64,000 bases of DNA from Dermatemys mawii (Eukaryota > Chordata > Testudines > Dermatemydidae): NCBI GenBank assembly GCA_007922305.1, contig ML677358.1, positions 10,805,343-10,869,342 of the forward strand, written 5' to 3'. Positions 54,700 through 64,000 of this stretch are shown piece after piece. How positions within the stretch are numbered: position 1 is the first letter of the stretch; each line of letters begins with the position of its first letter. A model generated the notes under the pieces. The model searched no databases. It was not told where the DNA came from and saw nothing but the letters and a program-made list of their open reading frames with translations. The translations under genes were made by a program, and so were the position numbers.

Positions 54700-55094
54700 A
54701 GGGGCTTGCGTACACTGGCAAGTTTCTGTGGAGCAAAGCTGAAACTGCAGACACGTATGCCCTGTCAAGCCCCCACTTTGTGCACAGAAACTCCTCAGTT
54801 GCAGCGTTGCAAAAAACCCACCTCCACCAGAGTCATCAGGCTGTTTGCGCAGCGCTCCCGAGCTCCATTGCCACTATAGACACTTGTTTGCTTTCTGTGC
54901 TGTCATGGGCCTCCGGAGCTGTCCCCTAATGCCTCGAGAGACCGCTCTGCTCACTGCTGTGAACTCGGCTGCCCTGGAGACATGCGACCTGCCCCTTTCA
55001 AAGCACCAACCTGTTGTGTGCTGTGCTGATCTGCTCTGGCACACAAAGCAAACCATGAATGTGGAACGCTGCTGCTGTTGAACACAAAAGCAGG

Positions 55095-55148
<54 letters not shown>

Positions 55149-55660
55149 TGCTGTCCAGAGAGCCCAGGAAGAGAGGCAGGGGCTGATGTCAGGGTTTCCC
55201 CCATCCCCTGCTGCAGGACTGGTTGCTTCCTGCCCCTGTCTGAACTTACAAGACAGCATGCTGACCCCCCGCAAACACACCATCTCTCCCCCCTGCCCCG
55301 GTACACACACACACTCCCTGTCACACACTCTATCCCCTCCCCCCCACTTCAGTTGAAAAACAGCTGGCAATGTAATAGGATGTCCATGGAACGATGGGAT
55401 TGGGAAACCTGCATCACGTGATGCTGTGCCTGCCCCATGAGGCATTGCAAACCCTTCCCAAGCACTCTGCGACCAGTTGCACACTGGGATAGCTACCACA
55501 ATGCACTGCTTTCTTTGCCATTGCAAGAGCTGCTCGTGTGGATGCGCTCCATCGTCACAAGGAGCAGAGTGTGGAAATGCAACGGCAGGTTAATTCCAAC
55601 ATTTTAATAAAAGTGGTATAACTTGTGGTGCAGAAACTTGCCAGTGTAGACATACCCCAG
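54700..55660. mobile_element. Long MITE (about 960 bp) with 35-bp inverted ends
   Basis: The left end ttgcgtacactggcaagttt and the right end aaacttgccagtgtagacat are inverted copies; the match extends about 35 bp with few differences. The interior has a (GA)n run, C-rich tracts and frames on both strands (such as 54951-55526 minus) that read through low-complexity sequence. No transposase similarity. Confidence 0.75.
55096..55145. repeat. (GA)n microsatellite
   Basis: About 50 bp of uninterrupted ga inside the 960-bp MITE. It yields Arg-Glu or Ser-Leu repeat artefacts in translation. Confidence 0.98.
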
Positions 55661-57435
55661 GTTTGTACCCATAAACTGTCAGTAGAAAAAAAAAATCACA
55701 CTCTAGCCAAAATAACTATATTGATATAAGATCTGTGTGGTCTCCTGTGGTCTGCTATCTACTCTCCTGTTTCAGGGAACTGTGTCCTCTATGTAAACCA
55801 GATGTAAAGCCTCTAATGCATAGAAAGGACATGGGAGAAGTAGTGGGGCCTTGATATGATTATGGAGAATAGCCCTCTTTTCACACTCTTGAGATGCTCT
55901 TGAGCAATTAAGTAGATCACAATGAGTGGGAGAGTAAATTACTAACCACTTGACGGTCAATTTACATTTTCTTTTTATGGTGGAAATTAGACCCTGTGGC
56001 TTTAAAAAAGTTCCTTTTAATGTTTGTTTCTGGCACTGAAAGTTCTAATATCTCTGTTCCCTCTTGCAACACAGACAGCACATGTAAGCAAATGTGACAC
56101 GCACACGCATTTTTTCTCATCCTCAAGAGAAAATGAATGAAAGAGCCAACTTCCATCCCAAAGCACGGCTCCTGGGGTGGGGATTGGGGGTCAGTTCAGC
56201 CTCCCTGTCTATTCCACCCTTGGCCTTTCTGCACAGAGCTCCAGTACAGCTGCCAGTTGAGCATGTGCATTTCCTAACATAGACACTTATACTCCAGGAA
56301 TCTAGCTCCCACTATATAAGATCATAGACAAGCATCAGAGGTCGTGGTTTACAGCTCCAGTGGCAGAGCTCTTTATTGATGATCTCAGGCTTGACTCTGT
56401 GTTCTCATCTCCAGTCATCAAAACACAGACCCCTTCTGTATGTGGTCCAGTGTTTCTAAACAATGCTACTGGAGGACTCCAAAGCAGCTTTTCTTTTCCG
56501 CCTGAGAATCTTGCTTCAAAACTGAAGTTTCTATTCTGGTCCTAGATATCCTTCCATGCCTGAGACAGAATAGGAGGTAACACACACAACAGATCAGAGT
56601 TCATAATTGTACCTTAATTATTACTGCATCCAGGTTGGGTGGGTTGGGGCTTGATTTAGTGTAGATAGGCAGAGCATTAGAATTTAAACCTCATAAGGAA
56701 TATATGGTACATGACACAGTTAGTAACGGCTCTGTTTGTGTTACATGAGACATAAAATTATGCTGCTCTACTAAAATATGTAAACAGTGTAAAATAAACT
56801 GTGATGGGAGGTGATTCTCAGTTGCCAGAAAACCCTTGTAGTTTAAGATTTCCTGGATGTGCTTATAGTGCTGAAGAAGAGCCAGAAAACCTGTTTGGGA
56901 AATTAAAGTTCTTCATATTATAAGAACTATACAGAGGCTTGGAAGGATTTGATTTTTTATCGGTAAAGATCTTTACCTTCAACTTTGCCATACGCACCCA
57001 AACTGATAAAAAAATATTTCCATCGATAATCAAAATATACAGATAGGCAGCATAAAAAAATGCTGCTTACGAACTCACTGAAGTTTCGTCTCACTGAATG
57101 TTTACTTTGTATCTTTTGAGTGTGATGTTGACAATTTGTGTTTTAACAGCTGCAAAGCTGAACTTTTTGAATCTCAACATTTACTGTCAGCGAAGATTTA
57201 TCTGACCCAGCCCATAATTCTCACAACCGTAAAAAAGTGTTAGAAATACATATTGATATCTGTCAAAATTATAAACAACAAAAATCAGGTTCTCCAAGGC
57301 CTAGCTGTACAGTGATCGAAGTGAGGCCCATGGAATAGGGAAGATCTTATTAGATCAGGAGGAGTTATTTGGCAGAATAAAGGAAGTTTGTAATGGAAAT
57401 ATTGAAGCATTCTTAGCTAAGAGCAATATCCAAAC
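55661..57435. other. Intergenic, no recognised feature
   Basis: Nothing recognised; the frames at 55772-56545 are short and unsupported. Confidence 0.6.
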
Positions 57436-57439
57436 AAGG

Positions 57440-57575
57440 GAGGTATGTGACCATATAGGGTGGGATTGTCTAAAGCATTTAGAGTTTACCCAGCTCTGCT
57501 CCCTTTGAAGTTGATGAAAGTGTTCTCATTAACTTAAGCTGGCACAGAGTTAGGCTAATGCTTGAAAAGCCCACC
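57440..57575. repeat. Palindromic ancient repeat
   Basis: ctaaagcatttagagtttac, cagctctgctccctttgaag and, inverted, gcacagagttaggctaatgc, ttgaaaagccca. An old fold-back repeat in the style 'ctctgctcccattgaagtcaatgg'. Confidence 0.4.
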
Positions 57576-59380
57576 AGTACTGAACAGTACTGGATGTCAT
57601 CATGTGTTAAGCAACGTACTTCCCTAGGTCTGAAGCCAAGAGAGTTAAGTAGAGTCACGCCAGTTGGGAGTCTGGCCCATTACCATTACGTACAAAGTAT
57701 ACATTCTAGTTCCCTCTGCTTTGCAAAATGGGTGCTTCCCTTTAGCTTACCTAGGGCCCATCCCAGCTCCTACTGACTTAAGTAGAAGGTGGTTCAGGCC
57801 ATTAGCAGATTCAGCTATGGGGGGAAGATATGCCAAAGTGTTTAGCACCCAGAAGTCCCCATTGTGACAATTATGGCCACATCTCTGAGCTCAGTTACAG
57901 TTGCTGAGCTCTCCTGAAAATCTGCCTCTAAGTCCTCTGGACTGCCCTCCAAATGCACTTTGTCTTCAATGGGAGTTTAGCTCCCATTGAATATGGCTAA
58001 ATTTGGCCCTAAAAGTTGTGATTAAAATTACTCACTTACAGTTCTTCTTCTTCTTTGATATGAAAACGATGCTGTTGAACTCAAAAAGTTGTGTTTGAAT
58101 AATAGCATATCCTTTAGAATGTCATCCACTGCTGATTTAAAGGCTACAAGCAATAATGAATTTACCACTTCCCTTTGTAAACATTTAATTACCTCACTGA
58201 AGTTGAATCTTAAGTCACAAAACACCATGGTTAAGGTTGCACGTGCCCATGTGCATAGGTATTACAATTTAATTGCACATTCACATACTCTAAGATATGT
58301 ATCTAAGGAGAGTAGAAAGATCAGATGATATTATATTGTATTATTTGAAAATAGTATGGGATCAGGTAAACAAAGAATGCATGTGAAGAAGAGGGGACAG
58401 TTAAGGTTTTGGCATTTCGATTGCTTAATAGTACAACCCAAGTGTTCTGTTTCATAGTATTTTGCAATGAAGTTTAGTTTTTGGTGTTTTGAATGAAGTG
58501 AAGCCACATTTTGCAATAACGTTCTAGCTTTCTTTGGTTGGCATATAATATCTCTTTTTGTTTTAAGCCCTGTGTGCTCCTTACCATAGGGCGTTGCTTG
58601 GCATTAGCAGAACTCAGCATTGCATACAGAAAGAAACTGCCTGTCTTGTATTTCTTTTAGGAATTAACTATCCTAATTCGCTGTTTTCAATTTGAATAAA
58701 TGTTTTACTATCTGCAGTTGCCAATATCCTTCTGGAAAACATTAGCAGACAGACTCTTTGAAAATAATAAGGTGATTCAGTGGTGAAAATCTGCTTCAAA
58801 ATTCAGGGGAGATAAAGGTAACCCCCTTCCAAATGATTACCTGCCTGTGAGAAATGATGGGTTTCCCCCCCACTCCTTTCCCTCATCTCTGAATATTGGC
58901 CCTGGGAGATCACTCGGCATTGCCATAATCCTGATCACAATGTGACTATTTTATTTCAAAAAATCGGTGGAAGTATAATAAACTCCTTGGCATTAGTGGG
59001 GGCCACAGCTTCTGCCATTATAGTAAAATGAAATCTCTCTAGGCTAGATAGCGATGTTAAGCTCAGCCTGTAGCAAGGGGCGATGTGAAAACTGCACCAA
59101 CCCAGGACCACCACCAGGAGGCACTGTGAGTTAGAGATACCCTTCTGAGGCACAATTCTCCCCTTGCTTCATTGCTCCGCTACAGATAGCAATTTACCAC
59201 AGGAATAAGCCAGGAGTAATTTACTTCCACTAGTTCAGCGATTCTGACCAGTGAATGGGGTGTGGGAGGAGAGAATGGCCCCTTGGCAGAGTAACTGAAC
59301 CAGTGTGTGCGTGTCTGTGTGGAGAAATTTAGTGCATGCTCTGACTATTCCGCACCCACTTGTTCTGGGGAGTAGCCTCT
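57576..59380. other. Intergenic, no recognised feature
   Basis: Nothing certain. A short caatgggagtttagctcccattg palindrome occurs at 57967-57989, probably another copy of the old fold-back repeat class. Confidence 0.5.
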
Positions 59381-59386
59381 CTGAGG

Positions 59387-59562
59387 ATGTGTCTATACAG
59401 CATGTTGGAGCTTTGAAGTTGTGGCTCGGGCTCTAAAGCCTAGGGGATGGGTCAGCGTCTAGCCTGAGTGGCAACTTCAAAATGCTGTGTATGCAACTGT
59501 TTTTAGAGCACAAGCACGAGCCTTGCTAAGTTCGCTAACCGGAGTCTGTTGACCAAGGCTGG
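59387..59562. repeat. MITE-like fragment
   Basis: aggatgtgtctatacagcat, ggctcgggctctaaagccta, ggcaacttcaaaatgctgtg and gcacgagccttgctaagttc: the arms around the centre are mutually inverted. A turtle MITE by recollection; ends not fixed. Confidence 0.45.
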
Positions 59563-62500
59563 GAGGCTCACTCCAAAATGTTGTGTGGGCAGACTTACGT
59601 GCCTGGATCCAAAATCTGGGTGGCCCATCTAGGAGGCAGAAAGAGGGATCTTACTGGAACCGGTCACTCTCTTGCTTGGGAATATAGTCAGAATCACAAT
59701 CTAGCCCTACAATGGATGTACAAATTCTGGGCCTGATTTGACCTCGCTTATTAACTTTGGGTTGCTCCTTACTCTGGCTTCAATGGGGACCACATAGAAG
59801 AAAGTACAGTTTAACATAGCAAGAGAATCACACCCTCAATTCCCAAACATTTGTCCATCTCCTGAAACATTAACGTAATCCAGTCGCAGAAAGAACGTAT
59901 CATCTTCAAAAGTTGTGCTACCTTGGGTCCAGCTAAGAGTTTTTTAAGAAATGAGAAATGTACATCTAACAATAGCTTAATTTAAATACCTCATGTGTCT
60001 CAAAAGCTGCAAATTCACACTTAGGATAAGCAATTTTCATTCTTTTGAATTTTTTGACATTTGATTTTGTAAAGCATGTAATAGAAAACTGAACCCATTT
60101 ACTCATTTCAGAAGCCAGAAACTTCAAAAGTTAATGCAGAATTATTTTTAGTGTGTATTTGAGTTTATTCATGCTGAAAGGTAGTACTTATCTTTTGTAA
60201 TTTTACAGCAGTGATTTGAATAAAAACATGAGTATAGTTCCACTTTAAATGCCATGTGACATGTGGGAGCAGGATTAAATCTATCCCAAGATGCCAAAAT
60301 ATGAGATTTTTTTTCACAAATCCCCAGGGATCCACATGATATTTCTGAGTGCTCATATCTGTGCTGGGACCTATACATTTATAGGTGTAAAAAGCAAGTA
60401 TCCAGTCATCTCCGATATACAGAGAGTATGCTATTCCAAACAGGCAAAAGTAACTTCTGATCCTACATTGAGTATAACTTTCAAAAAAATTAAGGAATAA
60501 ATAGCTTATAGTGTTTAAAAATGGCCCCTTTGGGTCCAAATGCCTCATCTGAAATATCTGCATCAGAAAGACAGAGGAGAGAACTAAGTTTTTAGGTAGA
60601 ATTCTGCAGATCTCCAGTTAAATGTTTCACCTGGAGCTGAATGAATAATTTGCAGATATCTGATGAATTCAGCCTCTTTTTGGTTCTCAGAACATCCAGG
60701 AGCTGATTGCAATTTTCTCAAATTATTTATGACTGGTCAGATCCGTTTCATTTTTTTATTGTGAACATTTTTGTGTTCACCAATGAGAAGCACCCAAAAT
60801 TTCAGTTTGGTTTCTGCAGACACAACTGGATTGCTTAAACACTCACAGCAAGAGAATGGGCAGGCAAATGGCCAGACTGAAGTCATTTGAAAATGACAGC
60901 AAATGTGTGCAGAAAAATCTTTTGCAAAATTGCTCAGCTCCAATTTCAGCCCACAAGAATTTGCATCTAAATTTTGTACTTGGAGATAACCTAGTGTGCA
61001 TCTGATGCTAGAAGGAGTTACGCTATAAAAATAATGCTAAATGACTCATGATGCTAATGAAGCTGTGGTTATGCAACAGATAAAACCTGTAACTATTTTA
61101 CCTTATTTTCTTTGTACGGTCTGCAAATTGTGTATGCTGGTATTCAAGATAATATGGGTTGCCCCAATGTATGGGCCTATACTTATATTGTTGTGGAAGG
61201 CTCTCATATCGAAAAGAGTGTGAATTGACTTTTCAAAGTATCTGTCGCAAAAAAGTGTCCTTAATAGTTGTGCTATGTGATTCTTTTACAACATTTAAGG
61301 GGTCATCATTCTACAGTGTATTTCTTGTCCTAATTTATTTCCTTACTGAGAACATTTGGAAGGAGTTTTCCAGGTATGTGAGTCCTAATGAACAAACTTC
61401 TTTGCATTTATGTGTTTACTTCACAATTAAATCTCTTAGCCTCCAAGCCAGACTTTACATTTTAAACTGTATTGTTGCTCTGGAGCTTTGGAGGAAAGGC
61501 TTACAAGGGCAATTCATTGTGGCAGAACAAATTTAGAAAGGAACAGAAAAATTGGTGTTGAGAGGCCAGTGTTTACATATGACGCTTCCATTTCGGTACT
61601 TTATAGAAACGTGAGATTTAAAAGACCCGTCTGTGTGACTGTGCATAAGATCTGCTTAGAATCTTGACCTAAAATCAGAATGGGTTTGGATTTAGCAGGA
61701 TTTGCAAATGTTGGCCTCGGTCCAAGAGTATTTGTGTCTTTGTGATCTTGGACTGATGCTAATCTACGACTGCCCAACTTCTTCTCCTTCAGTTGTCCTA
61801 TCAGCTGGTTGCCTTTGGCCAGATTGTCTTACCTTAGATAGCCTGTCTATACCTCTTTGGAGTCTTCACAGTTCTTTAAACAGCTGCAACCGCAGGCCTT
61901 GTTGGGGCTGCCAGTTATGAACCACTGCCAAACCCAGCATCAAACGTTTTTTGGTGGTGTCAGAAAGCAGGAAGTGGAAGATCATAAAGGCTTTAGCATT
62001 GTTTCAGTGAGCTGAGGAGTATGAGTCTTCCCCTAATCCTTACCTTGACAGGGAGATTTCAGTGATTAACCATTAATGGAAGTGGTCCCAGAGATGTCAT
62101 AAAGCAGAGATTCTAAGCTGAGATGAATATAATAAATCATTAGACTGAAGCTTGGAAATATGCATAGATGGAAGATTATTGTTTCTCTCTTAATTAGAGG
62201 AGTTTTTCATACATATGTCAATGGGAAGAAGCTCTAGGAAAGTTTAAATCTCTGTACCCTTAATGTTATTAAGTGAGAAGCAAGTCTTAGGGAAATTGTT
62301 TATTTAAATGAGGGAACCATTTTATGCATGCAGTTCTTTGAGATGCATACGGAAGTTGTGTATGACATATCTTCATTCTGGCTTTGTTATTCGCTTGTGT
62401 TTATGTACCTTAGTCAAAGCAGATTACTATGTTTTCTATTTACTGTGTATTCATAAGGAGCTCTTTGTGCTGAACTTTTATTTGATTTTTATATTGGAAT

Positions 62501-62727
62501 GTTCTTGTCAAAGCCATTGCTGTATAAAGAAAAGAAGCTTAAATGGATATTGACATGTAAAATCCCAAACCCTCCCTTAGAACTTCTTATGATGATCAGG
62601 AATCCAAAAGCCCATTAAAAAAGTTTACGTTCTTTGAGACAGATTGAGAATTTATCAGCCTTGCAGATAGGATGGTCCATAACGGCTCTCCTCAGGAGAA
62701 GCTCCAGAAAGGAATTGTGACAGAAAG
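59563..62727. other. Intergenic, no recognised feature
   Basis: AT-rich. Open frames at 60165-60563 (minus) and 61159-61536 (plus) lack any family pattern. No TRPC7-like exon (which would be on the minus strand) was recognised. Confidence 0.55.
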
Positions 62728-63010
62728 GTTGTCTACGTGCTCTGTTGCACTAGCTTAAATTAAGATGTGATTGTAAAGTAATTCTGTTAAACCAGTGCCA
62801 TAGGCTGTGTGGACACACTTGAATGTAATTTAGGGCAAGTTACAGTGGGAAAGGAGATCAATGCAGCTGTGATGAATCTGAAATGTGAAAAAGCTATGCC
62901 CTCAAGCTAAGTCAACCTAAGTCCCCGAGTAGGCGGCACTAGGTCAACAGAAGAACTCCTCTCTCAACCTAGCTATCACCTTTCAGGGAGGTGGATTTTT
63001 ACCTCTGCTT
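62728..63010. repeat. Two adjacent MITE-like fragments
   Basis: The first (62728 to about 62860) begins ggttgtctacgtgctctgtt and contains tgtgtggacacacttgaatg. The second (about 62890-63010) contains aggtcaacagaagaactcct and ctagctatcacctttcaggg. Both are styles known from turtle MITEs; neither has both ends. Confidence 0.45.
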
Positions 63011-63545
63011 CCTCTGCATCATTCATAGCAGCATGACACAGATTCAACCTCATGGGTAGCCACGGAGCCAGGCACTTTAATTTGTTCACCCACCAAGAGT
63101 TTTGACTGATGAGCCAGGAGGAACTTGATTAACCACCACTCAAACACCACCTCCAGGGGAGAAATGCAGATAGAGCAGTTAAGTGGGACTAGTCTCAAAA
63201 GAAGTCCACTAGGATATAGCAGAAACCATGGAACAGAGCAAAATCTGCGCTAAGTACCACCTTCAGCCGGCAAACTCCTGCTTTAAACTGACCATATGAA
63301 AACATGAGAATTTTCCAGTTTGGGTCTATTGGACTTGTACCTCATAACAAGCAATTGTTAAGAGAATCTGGAATCGGTCAGTGCTACGCTCAACTAATGT
63401 GGCAGCTCATGGTGTCGGACGCCATCAGATGGTTGAGGGACCTCTACATAGAGCACATCACCCAACATCTGCAATATCAGGAGAAGTGCAGTAAGGAAAG
63501 TATCTGAAATACTTCTGTCATAAGTGTGAAGTAGCCTAGAATTAG
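63011..63545. other. Sequence before the Gypsy pol frame
   Basis: A 67-residue frame at 63304-63507 is unassigned; it could be part of the same retroelement. The stretch ctgtcataagtgtgaagt, then acctgtaaggggttttaa resembles an LTR-like segment I recall from turtle Gypsy elements. Confidence 0.35.
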
Positions 63546-64000
63546 TGTTTACCTGTAAGGGGTTTTAACTCTCTAAAGCCTTTTTATTCCAGAGAATTAA
63601 AGGTTTGTCAGTTTACAGCCCAGGGAGGAGATGATGCTAAATGGCCTGAAGGTGTCTACTATGAAGGAAGCAGTGATGGTGGCGTGGAAGAGGTAAACTT
63701 CTCAATGACCCTCAGACGCATGCAGCGCCAGCAAATCAAGGAGCTGTGCACTAGCTTCGCGCCACTATTCTCAACCACTCCAGGACAGACTGAACGGGCA
63801 TACCACTCCATTGACACAGGTAACGCCCACTCAGTTAGAGCCCAACCTTACCGGGTGGCTCCGCACGGCAGAGCTGCTATAGAACGGGAGATCCAGAACA
63901 TGCTACGGATGGGTGTAATCCACCCTTCTCACAGTGCATGGTCATCTCCAGTGGTTCTAGTCCCCAAACCGGATGGGGAGATACGCTTTTGCATGGACTA
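63546..64000 (+). mobile_element. Ty3/Gypsy retrotransposon pol, start of reverse transcriptase, cut by window end
   Basis: The plus-strand frame (codon starts at 63546 and every third base) is open for all 455 bases to the edge. It codes for LCTSFAPLFSTTPGQTERA, then HSIDTG, RMGVIHPSHSAWSSPVVLVP and KPDGEIRFCMD, the linker and first RT block of a Gypsy pol with the classic SPWxSPVVLVxKKDG-type motif. No stop, so this copy may be recent. Gag, protease and the LTR were not identified upstream; only a short possible LTR-like patch (63516-63590) lies before it. The catalytic box and the rest lie beyond the window. Confidence 0.88.

Noticed and set aside
54951..55526. 191-residue minus-strand frame
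   Set aside because: It reads through (GA)n as Ser-Leu repeats and lies inside the 960-bp MITE.
60165..63507. Search for TRPC7 exons on the minus strand at the right end
   Set aside because: Expected from synteny, but no frame shows TRPC-type sequence; the gene probably lies beyond 64 kb.

Overview
This is vertebrate genomic DNA: split genes with GT-AG introns, long AT-rich noncoding stretches, and dense interspersed repeats. The repeats point to a turtle, probably a cryptodire: CR1 3' ends, tRNA-derived SINE pieces, a Penelope-like remnant, many hAT-type and palindromic MITEs, a DIRS remnant and a Ty3/Gypsy pol start, all in forms I recognise from turtle and crocodilian genomes. That species call rests on memory of repeat families, not on a search. 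No prokaryotic genes, operons, CRISPR arrays or rRNA genes are present.

Two protein-coding genes are supported. (1) SMAD5, plus strand, has its whole coding sequence here: six coding exons at 4430-4832, 6877-7128, 7745-7864, 8682-8903, 11560-11816 and 13732-13875. They sum to 1398 nt (465 codons plus stop) with consistent splice phases. A 5' UTR segment begins at about 4282, and a long 3' UTR probably runs to about 18.4-19.1 kb. (2) SMIM32, minus strand, lies at 35478-35798 (106 aa, one membrane helix), about 21.6 kb beyond the SMAD5 stop and convergent with it. From memory, human 5q31 has the order SMAD5 - SMIM32 - TRPC7, so the locus appears syntenic. I found no TRPC7 exon before the window ends.

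Layout: 1-4281, upstream intron or flank with a MITE end and a hAT MITE. 4282-13875, SMAD5 exons and introns, with a 400-N assembly gap at 5967-6366 inside a Tigger-like element. 13876-19.1 kb, SMAD5 3' UTR with a three-level nest of DNA transposons. 19.1-35.4 kb, intergenic, with a fold-back SINE, a tRNA-like palindrome, hAT copies and CR1 ends. 35.4-36 kb, SMIM32. 36-64 kb, intergenic and repeat-rich: hAT elements with perfect 8-bp target duplications, a decayed DIRS retrotransposon at 47.8-50.3 kb, and an open Gypsy pol frame running off the right edge.

SMAD5 carries BMP receptor signals to the nucleus. SMIM32 is an uncharacterised small membrane protein with no obvious pathway link to it; the two are neighbours by synteny, not by function. 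I found no undescribed molecular system. The notable signals are the well-dated transposon insertions and nests, the fold-back SINE, the SMIM32 start-site question and the open Gypsy frame.
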